Shown one piece after another: positions 7,702 through 15,700 of a stretch of 64,000 nt of DNA (position 1 is its first letter; each line of letters opens with the position of its first letter). The position numbers and the translations under genes are program-made. Source of the stretch: Streptomyces hygroscopicus (GTDB taxonomy: Bacteria; Actinomycetota; Actinomycetes; Streptomycetales; Streptomycetaceae). Below the pieces are notes generated by a model. That model did no database searches. It was not told the origin of the DNA and saw only the letters and a list, made by a program, of their open reading frames with translations. Location of the stretch: positions 558,001 to 622,000 of the forward strand of contig CP018627.1 of assembly GCA_002021875.1 (NCBI GenBank), in the 5' to 3' direction.

Positions 7702-9208
7702 GGTGCTGTCCTTCTTCGATGCCACCGCGGGAAGCGTCGGTGGTGGGCAGGGTGGTGTGCGCTCGGGCGTTGCGGATGAGCGTGGTGGCGGCCAGACCCG
7801 CGAGGACGCCGCCGACGATGACCGCGATGGCCGGGACGTATCCGGCCAGCGGATCCGTGCCGTTCGCCCGCTGACCGGCGTCGGCCACCGCGGTGACGAC
7901 GGCCAGCACGACGGCACCGCCGATCTGCATGGAGGTGTTGAGCAGCGCCCCGGCGAGGCCCTGGTCCCGGTCGGGTACACCGGTGACGGCGCTCATGTTC
8001 AGGGCGGGGAACGTGGCGGCGGTGCCGAGGCCGTTGAGGACCATGACGGGCAGGACCACGGAGACGAAGGAGGAGTCGGGTCCGATCCGGAAGAACATCG
8101 CGTACGACGCGGCCAGCAGCAGCATCCCGGCCGCGATCATGCGGTGGGCGCCGAACCCGGCCGCGAGACGCCCCGCGAAGGGCGCCACCGCGCCGTTGAC
8201 CAGGCCGAGGGGGACAAAGGCACCGGCCGTCTCCAGGGGCGTCCAGCCCAGCACGTTCTGCAGATAGAGGGTGGCGAGGAACGCGAAGGAGGTGTACGCG
8301 CCCCACATCGCGAAGATCGTCAAGTTGGCGCCCACGCTCTGGCGGCGGGTGAGGAAGGACAGGGGCACCAGGGGCGTGCCGGCCCTGGCCTCGATGCGCA
8401 CGAACAGAGCGAGCAGGATCGCTGTCGCCGCGAACAGGGCGATGGTGCGCACCGAGGTCCAGCCGTGCTCCGGCGCCTGTGCGATGGCGTAGACACACAG
8501 GAGAAGCCCGCCGGTGACGGTCAGCGCCCCGGCGACATCGACCCTGCCCCGCCCGGCCGGCGGCGGGTCCGGCGGCAGCAGACGGCTTCCCGCGATGAGC
8601 GCGGCCACGGCGATGGGCACCGGCAGCGCGAACACCAGCCGCCAGGAGACCTCGGTGAGCACACCGCCGAGCACCAGGCCGCCGACGAATCCGCAGGCGC
8701 CCGCGGTGGCGTACCAGCCCAGGGCCCTGCCGCGCTCGGGGCCTTCCGGCCAGTTGGTGGTGATCAAGGACAGTGCCGCCGGGGCGAGGAACCCGGCGGC
8801 CACGCCCTTGACCAGCCGGGCCACGATGAGCAGCCCGCCACTGGGAGCGACCGCCCCCGCCACGCTGACCACCGCGAACACACCAACGGCCGCCAGGAAG
8901 GTACGCCGGCGGCCGAGCAGGTCGGCCGCCCTGCCGCCCAGCAGCAGGAAACCGCCGTAGCCGAGGGCGTACGCGGACATCACCCACTGCAGGGACGCCG
9001 GTGACATGCCCAGGTCGTCCTGGATGGCGGGCAGGGCGACGCCCACGTCGGACAGGTCGATGGCGTCCATGAAGTGGGCGGCGCACAGGGTCAGCAGGGC
9101 GAGTGCGCCGGGCGTCGCACCGGCGGGCCCGGCGGGCCGGGGACCGGTCCGGCCTTCGCCGGCCGGTGGGCTCTGTGCTGAGAGGGGGCCGCTGGCCTCC
9201 TGCGTCAT
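7676..9208 (-). CDS. MFS drug/proton antiporter (EmrB/QacA, DHA2-like)
   Basis: A 510-residue integral membrane protein with a hydrophilic 30-residue N-terminus and about 14 hydrophobic helices. The MFS signature is present as GGRAADLLGRRRTF after helix 2, and motif C-like glycine/proline stretches occur (GFVGGLVLGGVLTEVSWRLVF), typical of proton-driven antiporters of the EmrB/QacA group. The ATG at 9208 follows a purine-rich AGAGAGCAAGAG. It lies 78 bp after the Atu4866-like gene and overlaps the SDR by 26 bp. With a divergent MmyB-type regulator the set looks like an inducible efflux/detoxification operon. The exported compound cannot be predicted. Confidence 0.9.
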   Translation of the reverse strand: MTQEASGPLSAQSPPAGEGRTGPRPAGPAGATPGALALLTLCAAHFMDAIDLSDVGVALPAIQDDLGMSPASLQWVMSAYALGYGGFLLLGGRAADLLGRRRTFLAAVGVFAVVSVAGAVAPSGGLLIVARLVKGVAAGFLAPAALSLITTNWPEGPERGRALGWYATAGACGFVGGLVLGGVLTEVSWRLVFALPVPIAVAALIAGSRLLPPDPPPAGRGRVDVAGALTVTGGLLLCVYAIAQAPEHGWTSVRTIALFAATAILLALFVRIEARAGTPLVPLSFLTRRQSVGANLTIFAMWGAYTSFAFLATLYLQNVLGWTPLETAGAFVPLGLVNGAVAPFAGRLAAGFGAHRMIAAGMLLLAASYAMFFRIGPDSSFVSVVLPVMVLNGLGTAATFPALNMSAVTGVPDRDQGLAGALLNTSMQIGGAVVLAVVTAVADAGQRANGTDPLAGYVPAIAVIVGGVLAGLAATTLIRNARAHTTLPTTDASRGGIEEGQHHDDTHSSR

Positions 9209-9286
9209 GCTCTTGCTCTCTCTTTCGATGGGGGTCGCCCGAGCCGGGCTCGTTGTCTGTCGTTCGGGGTTCGTGGTTCGGGTCCG

Positions 9287-9556
9287 TCAGGAGCCGGGCC
9301 GCTCGCGGTACAGCACCAGGTGCTCGTGGTAGAGCACGCCGTCGCGTACGTCACCCGTCGCGGTGAAGCCGGTGTCGTCGACGTAGTCGATGTGGCTGCC
9401 CGTGACGGAGTAGCGGCCGGTGTACGCGTTGGCACGCCTGCCACGCGCCTCGTCGTAGCGGCCGTCCGCACGCAGCTCCTGACGGATGTGGCCGTCTGCG
9501 GTGACCCACATGCCGACGACGTCGATGTCCGGGGCGTCCGCCGAATCCGCGGTCAT
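9287..9556 (-). CDS. Atu4866-like small protein
   Basis: An 89-residue protein that I recognise as the Atu4866-type family: GMWVTADGHIRQEL, then GRYDEARG, YTGRYSVTGSHIDYVDDTGF and a final VLYHEHLVLYRE. The family is a small beta-barrel of unknown biochemical role, often adjacent to oxidoreductases. The ATG at 9556 is preceded by GAGAGG at about 7 nt; a longer frame to 9700 exists but would run through the divergent promoter. It is the first gene of the operon with the MFS and SDR genes, 78 bp before the MFS start, and directly faces the MmyB-type regulator. Confidence 0.8.
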   Translation of the reverse strand: MTADSADAPDIDVVGMWVTADGHIRQELRADGRYDEARGRRANAYTGRYSVTGSHIDYVDDTGFTATGDVRDGVLYHEHLVLYRERPGS

Positions 9557-9634
9557 GGCAAACCTCTCGTTGGTGGGGGTTGTCCTGCGCCACCGAGTCT
9601 GGGCAGTGCCCCACAGGTCAACCAGGACGCGTTC

Positions 9635-9659
9635 TGCCTGGGTGTGGCACACCCAGGCA
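9635..9659. promoter_or_regulatory. Perfect 25-bp palindrome in the divergent promoter
   Basis: Arms TGCCTGGGTGTG (9635-9646) and CACACCCAGGCA (9648-9659) are perfect inverted copies around a single G. The palindrome is 31 bp upstream of the MmyB-type regulator start and 79 bp upstream of the Atu4866-like gene. Its position and symmetry make it the likely operator for this regulator, controlling both its own gene and the divergent operon. Confidence 0.7.
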
Positions 9660-9689
9660 CCTGGTCCAGGCGCCACGTAGCCTGAGGTC

Positions 9690-10541
9690 ATGGCTGACAA
9701 CGACCTGGGAGATTTCCTGCGAAGCGGCAGGTCGGGACTACGGCCCGAAGAGGTGGGGATGGCGAGCTACGGCACCCGCCGCGTTCCCGGGCTGCGCCGC
9801 GAGGAGGTCGCGGTGCTCGCCGGCATCAACGCCGACTACTACACCCGGCTGGAACAAGGCCGGGAGCGCCGCCCCTCCGCGCAGGTTCTCGACGCGCTCA
9901 GCCGTGCGCTGCGCCTCGACGGCGACACCCGGGGCCATCTGTACCGGCTGGCCGGCACGGTGCCCGACGACCCCGCCGTCCGCGTGCCCGACCAGGTCAG
10001 CCCCGGGTTGCGGCAACTGATGGACGGCTACCCCCACACGCCTGCCCTCGTGCTCAACCGGACTCTGGACGTCCTCGCCACCAACGCGCTGGCCGACGGC
10101 CTCTACTCACCGTTCCGTCCGGCGGACAACCTGGCTCGCATGGCCTTCGCGGACCCCGCGGGCCGCACCTTCTATCAGGACTGGGACCGGGCGGCCCAGG
10201 CCACCGTGGCGAATCTGCGCCAGGCGGCGGGCTACGAGCCGGACAACTCGCGCCTGCTCGGGCTCGTGGACACTCTCAGCGAGAACAGCGCGGACTTCGC
10301 CCGGCTGTGGGGCAGCCACACCGTGCGCGGCAAGACCCAGGAGGCCAAGCGGTTCCAGCACCCCGACGTCGGTCCCCTCACCCTCAGCTACCAGGCATTC
10401 GACGTGCGAGAGGCCCCGGGCCAGCAACTCGTCATCTACCACGCGGAGCCCGGCGGCAGCAGCGCGGAAGCCCTGCGTCTGCTCGGCTCCATCCACGCGA
10501 CACGCACCCGGCCCTCCCCGCGCGGCGCGGACCGTACCTGA
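9690..10541 (+). CDS. MmyB-type XRE transcriptional regulator
   Basis: A 283-residue regulator. The N-terminal helix-turn-helix reads VPGLRREEVAVLAGINADYY followed by TRLEQGRERRPSAQVLDAL, the hallmark of the MmyB-like subgroup. The C-terminal two thirds (about 100-275) is the PAS-like ligand pocket seen in that group, with LVLNRTLDVLATNALADGLY near its start. Members of this class have been proposed to bind fatty-acid-like ligands and to control adjacent SDR genes, which fits the divergent SDR/MFS operon here. The ATG at 9690 has TGAGG a few bases upstream. Autoregulation through the 25-bp palindrome in front of it is likely. Confidence 0.9.
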   Translation: MADNDLGDFLRSGRSGLRPEEVGMASYGTRRVPGLRREEVAVLAGINADYYTRLEQGRERRPSAQVLDALSRALRLDGDTRGHLYRLAGTVPDDPAVRVPDQVSPGLRQLMDGYPHTPALVLNRTLDVLATNALADGLYSPFRPADNLARMAFADPAGRTFYQDWDRAAQATVANLRQAAGYEPDNSRLLGLVDTLSENSADFARLWGSHTVRGKTQEAKRFQHPDVGPLTLSYQAFDVREAPGQQLVIYHAEPGGSSAEALRLLGSIHATRTRPSPRGADRT

Positions 10542-10590
10542 CCCGCGCGGCGCGGACCGTAGAACGCGTGGCCGGGCACACGCCTCAATG

Positions 10591-10620
10591 GTGAGGGGCC
10601 GGTCGATGCCGGCCCCTCAC
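10591..10620. terminator. Bidirectional terminator hairpin
   Basis: A perfect 12-bp stem (GTGAGGGGCCGG / CCGGCCCCTCAC) with a 6-nt loop lies between the stops of two convergent genes, 49 bp after the MmyB-type regulator and 19 bp after the GAPDH gene. It is placed to terminate both. Confidence 0.8.
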
Positions 10621-10639
10621 GGTCAGTCAGTCCGCGTGT

Positions 10640-11638
10640 TCAGTCGCGCGCGAGCAGTTCGAGCGTGTCGATGACGCGGTTCGAGAAGCCCCACTCGTTG
10701 TCGTACCAGGCCACCACCTTGATGTGCTTTCCCTCGACACGGGTGAGGGCGGCGTCGAAGATCGACGATGCCGGGCGGCGTGTGATGTCGCTGGAGACGA
10801 GCGGCTCGTCGGAGTACTCGAGGATGCCCTTGAGCTTGCCGTCGGCGGCGGCGCGGTAGGCCGCGAGCACCTCGTCGCGGCTGACCTCCCGTGAGACCGC
10901 GGTGTTCAGCTCCACGATCGAACCCACCGGGACCGGCACCCGGATCGAGTCGCCCGACAGCTTGCCGTCGAGGTTCGGCAGCACCAGGCCGATGGCCTTG
11001 GCGGCCCCGGTGGTGGTGGGCACGATGTTCACCCCGGCGGCGCGGGCGCGGCGCAGGTCGCGGTGGGGGCCGTCCTGGAGGTTCTGCTCCTGGGTGTAGG
11101 CGTGCACCGTGGTCATGAAGCCGTGCTCGATACCGGCCAGGTCGTCCAGTACGGACGCCAGCGGAGCCAGTGCGTTCGTGGTGCACGAGGCGTTCGAGAT
11201 GATCACGTGCTCGGCGGGGTCGTAGGCATCGGTGTTCACGCCGTATGCGAGCGTGACATCGGCGCCGGCGGACGGGGCGCTCACCAGCACTCGTTGGGCG
11301 CCGGCACGCAGGTGTGCGCGGGCGGCATCCGCCGCGGTGAAGCGGCCGGTGGACTCGAGGACGATGCCCACGCCGAGCTCGGCCCACGGCAAGTTGGCGG
11401 GCTCGCGCTCGGCGAGCACCTTGATGCGGCGGCCGTCGACCACGAGGTCGGTCCCGTCGACCTCGACGGAGCGGCCGAGGGGGCCGAGCGCGCTGTCGTA
11501 CTTGAGCAGGTGCGCGAGGGACTCGGGGGCGGTGAGGTCGTTGACGGCGACCACTTCGAGATCGCTGTCGCGCTCGAGCAGGGCGCGGAGGGTGTTGCGT
11601 CCGATGCGGCCGAATCCATTGACGGCGATGCGGGTCAT
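10640..11638 (-). CDS. gap: Glyceraldehyde-3-phosphate dehydrogenase, type I
   Basis: A 332-residue GAPDH, oxidising glyceraldehyde 3-phosphate to 1,3-bisphosphoglycerate. It begins MTRIAVNGFGRIGRNTLRAL (NAD-binding loop), carries the active-site SNASCTTNALAP with the catalytic cysteine, and has HAYTQEQNLQDGPHRDLRRAR, then NIVPTTTGAAKAIG, and ends WYDNEWGFSNRVIDTLEL. The ATG at 11638 is preceded by AAAGGAAC. It stands alone rather than in the pgk/tpi operon, so it is probably a second paralogue used under special conditions. The upstream gene on the same strand is a GlxA-type regulator 122 bp away, a candidate controller. Confidence 0.95.
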   Translation of the reverse strand: MTRIAVNGFGRIGRNTLRALLERDSDLEVVAVNDLTAPESLAHLLKYDSALGPLGRSVEVDGTDLVVDGRRIKVLAEREPANLPWAELGVGIVLESTGRFTAADAARAHLRAGAQRVLVSAPSAGADVTLAYGVNTDAYDPAEHVIISNASCTTNALAPLASVLDDLAGIEHGFMTTVHAYTQEQNLQDGPHRDLRRARAAGVNIVPTTTGAAKAIGLVLPNLDGKLSGDSIRVPVPVGSIVELNTAVSREVSRDEVLAAYRAAADGKLKGILEYSDEPLVSSDITRRPASSIFDAALTRVEGKHIKVVAWYDNEWGFSNRVIDTLELLARD

Positions 11639-11760
11639 GGAGGTTCCTTTCGTTCCGCCCCCATCGTCGGCATCCGGATCCCGGGCCGACAGCGGCCTGA
11701 ACGCCACCGTGCGCAAGGATCCCGCCAGCCCTCGATATGCACGCACGCCGCTCGGGAAGC

Positions 11761-12708
11761 TCAGGCCGAGAAGGTGTGGCGGTACTCCGTCGGGGAGGTG
11801 CCGAGAATGCGGTGGAAGTGCAGACGCAGGTTCGCGCCGGTGCCGAGGCCGACTCGGTCGGCGATCTGCTCCACGCCCAGATCGGTGCGTTCGAGCAGCT
11901 CGCGTGCCAGGTCCACCCGCGCCCTGAGCACCCACTGCATCGGCGTGTAGCCGGTGTCCTCCACGAACCGCCGCGAGAAGGTGCGCGCCGACACCCGCGC
12001 GTTGCGGGCGAGCGCTTCGAGGGTCAGCGGTTCGGCGAGGTGCGCCAGGGCCCACTCCCGTGTGCCCGCGAACAGGTCGCCGAGCGGCTCGGGCACACTC
12101 CGGGGGACGTACTGCGCCTGCCCACCGCTGCGATACGGCGCCGCCACCAGCCGTCTGGCCACGTGGTTGGAGAGCCCGACGCCGAGGTCGCGCCGTACCA
12201 GGTGCAGGCACAGGTCGATGCCGGATGCGGCGCCCGCCGAGGTGAGCACATCGCCCTCGTCCACGAACAGCACGTTCTCGTCCACCCGCACCAGCGGATG
12301 TCTCTCGGCGAGAGCCTTGGTGTAGTGCCAGTGGGTCGTCGCCCGCTTGCCGTCGAGCAGGCCCGTCGCGGCCAGCGCGAACGCCCCGGTCGAGATGGCC
12401 GCGAGCCGGGTCCCGCGCTCGTGGGCGGCCATGAGCGCGCTGACGACCGCTGTCGACGGTTCCGTGGTCGCCGGCTCCCGGTAGCCGGGGATGAAGACGG
12501 TGTCGGCGTGCTCGAACGCCTCGAGCCCCTCGGCCACGTGATACGAGAGGCCGTCGCCGCCGGTCACCAGTCCGGGCGCGGCCCCGCACACCCGTACCTC
12601 GTAGGGCATGCTCGGCCGGTTGGAGAACACCTGCGCGGGGATGCCGACGTCGAGTGGCTTGGCGCCCTCGAGTACGAGCACGGCGACATGGTGGTTCTTC
12701 CGGCTCAT
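11761..12708 (-). CDS. GlxA-family regulator (DJ-1/PfpI domain plus AraC DNA-binding domain)
   Basis: This 315-residue protein has an N-terminal DJ-1/PfpI-like amidotransferase fold (VAVLVLEGAKPLDVGIPAQVF, then TVFIPGYREP) and a C-terminal AraC-type double helix-turn-helix: LTLEALARNARVSARTFSRR, VEQIADRVGLGTGANLRLHF, GTSPTEYRHTF. The nucleophile elbow reads AAISTGAFALAATGLLDGK, with Ser where most homologues I recall have Cys, so any enzymatic activity of the sensor half is probably lost. It is preceded on the same strand by the giant NTPase (64-bp gap) and followed by gap. Ligand unknown. Confidence 0.92.
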   Translation of the reverse strand: MSRKNHHVAVLVLEGAKPLDVGIPAQVFSNRPSMPYEVRVCGAAPGLVTGGDGLSYHVAEGLEAFEHADTVFIPGYREPATTEPSTAVVSALMAAHERGTRLAAISTGAFALAATGLLDGKRATTHWHYTKALAERHPLVRVDENVLFVDEGDVLTSAGAASGIDLCLHLVRRDLGVGLSNHVARRLVAAPYRSGGQAQYVPRSVPEPLGDLFAGTREWALAHLAEPLTLEALARNARVSARTFSRRFVEDTGYTPMQWVLRARVDLARELLERTDLGVEQIADRVGLGTGANLRLHFHRILGTSPTEYRHTFSA

Positions 12709-12772
12709 CGGGCTCCTTCGGCTCTCCCGCGATCGAACGGGCCTGCGCTCACACCCGTGACCTCGATGACGA

Positions 12773-15700
12773 CTACCGCAAACATCCTGCCACTGGCCGC
12801 CCGGGCATCTCGCCGTCCAGCACCCAGCTCAGGTCGTGCTCGGTGTGTTCCCGCGACCGGGCGCTGAGCTGATCGCTGATCCACATCTTGGCGGGCCGTG
12901 GCACCCGCGGATGGGCGACAAGCGCTTCCAGGTCCTTGCGGGTTGCCGCGTACGACCGGCGGACCGCGCAGCTCACCAGCCCCAGCGCGTACCGCTCGGG
13001 AAAGACCACGTGGTCGGCGTCGTCCTCCGGGCCACGCTCCTTGAGGTGCTCCCACAGCGTCCGGTACACGGCGGGAGAACCGTGGTCGAAGACGCTGTCC
13101 ATCGCGCCGCGGAGCGCCTTCGCGAGGTGGTTCTCCGCGGCGCGGCCCTGCTGGGAGGCCACGGCCGCGCCGACGACACGGATCAGCAGCTCGGCGGCGG
13201 GTGCCGCGCCGTGTGCGGTGCTGAGCCGGCGCACCAGTTGGCCGAGCCCGCTGATCAGTCCGGCGTCGGTCGGTGGCGCGAAGGCCAGGTCGAGGGCCGT
13301 GGTGAGAGCCGATGGGGTGAGAGGGCCGGACTCGCAGGCGGCGTGGAGCAGGGCCTTGCGGGCGGCGTTCCGGGTACTGGCCGATGCGTCGTCGAGGCGG
13401 GGGATGTCTCCCGCGGCGTCGAACACCAGCTCCGAGAGGAAGGTGTGTGCCGTGGCGTACTGGGCGGGTTCGCGCGCGGCGATGGTTCCCACCAGCCCGA
13501 GGAAGGCCGCCCGGGTCTTCTGGTCGGAGAAGGTGCCGTACCGCGGCAGGAGTTGGGTCAGGTCGGGCACGGGGAGAGTGCCGGCCGACACGGAGCACTC
13601 CCAGAGCGTGAGTGCCTGGCGCTGCCGCTTTCCGCTGTTGCCCTCGGCGATCTCGTCCGCGATCAGCCCGGTGAGGGCGGGGGCCGAGGCGCGTAGCGCC
13701 CCCAGCACCCGTTCGTGGGCGAGGGGCGGCAGCGGGCCGGTGCCCTTCTTGGCCCGGCCGGTGGTGAGGGCTTCCAGGAGCACGGTGTCGGCGTCCATGA
13801 GCGACAGGTTCACCAGCAGGCCGATGTGGCGCTCGGTGTGCAGACCGGAGTCCGTGACGGCCCGGTGGAGTGAGCGGCGGACGAGGTTCCGGGCGGCCGC
13901 GGGGGCGGTCGTCGCCTTCTCGATCCTGCTCACCGCGGTGGGGTGGCCGCCGAGCGCGGCCGGCAGGAGAAGCGTGGCCAGGCCGTCCTGGGACAGCCAC
14001 AGGTCGGAGTCGGCGTCCCAGCCGGAGTGTTCCAGAACCTGCCGGACGCGGTGCGGGGGAACGTCGCGGTTGGCGAGGATCCGGCGGGCGACCAGCGCTC
14101 GCCGCTGCGGGGCCGTGACCGGCTGGTTCTCGGGGCAGGGCAGGGCCTTCAGCATGACCGCGAGCCGGTGTACGAGGCTTTCCGCGGCGGCGCAGTCGGC
14201 GCTGAGCAACTGGGGGAAGACCATCCGGTGCTGCAGTGCGTGGAGCGCTCCTTGCCCGGTGATGTCCAGGCAGCGGTCGAGAGTGGCCTCGATGGCCCAG
14301 TGGCCGTGCGGCAGCGTGGCCAGGACCGCTGTGGCGGCGATGAGTCCGGCGTTGCCCGCGGTGTCGTGGTCGTCCGCTTCGAGCAGCGCCACGGCATGGT
14401 CGAGGCGGTGCGCCCAGGGGTGGGTTCCGGGGGCCGGACCGCCGTCGGCGCCGTGAGCGCCGTCGGCGCCGTGAGCGCCGTCGGCGGGGAGTCCATGGGG
14501 ACCGGAAAGTCCGTGGCGGCCGAGGAGTCCGTGGTCACCGGGGAGCCCGTGGTCGTAGGTCCAGGAGGCGGCCAGCACCCGGGCCAGGGCCGATTGGAAG
14601 AGCTCGACGTCGTACGACTTCGGCGCGACGCGCACACGCTGGAGACGCTCCTGGACGGCGGCGGCCCACTCCGGCGAGCCCAATGTCTCCCAGTGCCGGG
14701 CCCACAGGGTCATGACGCCGGACGCCAGCTCCGCCAGCCCCCGGGACAGGGCGAAGTCGAGCATCTCCATGAGGCCCTTACGGGCGGATGCCACATCGAC
14801 GTGTGACGTCAGCACGAGCAGCCGAGGCAGGACCTCGATGCCCGCGCCGCCCGTACGGCGCCCGGTCAGTTCCCGTACGCAGCCCCAGTCGGCCAGGGCG
14901 GCATGGACCGTGAGCGAGTTCTGGGCGGCCAGCCGTTCCAGCGCTTCGAGCACGGCCTCCCGCAGGCTGGGCTCCTTCCTCTCCCACAGCCCGCGGAGCT
15001 GCGGCAGGAGGGCGTCGACGTCCGTGTCGCGTACGGTCGGGGCCAGAACCGCGTACCGTCGGGCGACGCCATGCGGCGCCGTCGCGAGCAGCGGCTCGGC
15101 GGACACGCCCACGGCCGGATTCCGCGCCGCGACGGCCACGGCGACGGTGTGCAGGATGATGGCGTCCTCGTGCGCCGCCATCCGCATCAGGACGTCCCGT
15201 ACCGGGCCGCGATACCTTTCGGACCCGGCGGCCAGCATGAGGAGCTGTTCGAGGATCGCCCCGACGAAGAAGTCACGGGGATGGGACCCGACCCACTCGC
15301 ACAGCGAAAGCAGCGCTCGGGCCCCGGTGCGGTGCAGCAGGCCACGCGCGGCCGCGTACTCGAACATGGTCTGGTGGAAGAAGTGGATACCGTCCGAGGC
15401 ACCCCTGGCCAGCACACCCCGGTCGACCAGCAGTTCCAGGGACGACCGGACGCGGGCCGGTTCGTACGGCCGCGAGGGGCGTGGGCCGCCGTGCGCCGAG
15501 GTGAGCCGCTCGACCAGCTCCTCGCGTGACAGCTCGGTCCGGCCGGCCGACATCAGCACGACGGCGATCGCGCCGGTGATCGAGGAGAGGTCCTCCGGCG
15601 CGGTGGCGCTCTGGTTGCCGTGATGGCGGCGGTCGGTGACGACCCGATGGTCCCAGTAGCGGCGGTAGAGGCCGGTGGCGTCGATCTCGGCGCTGGGGAA

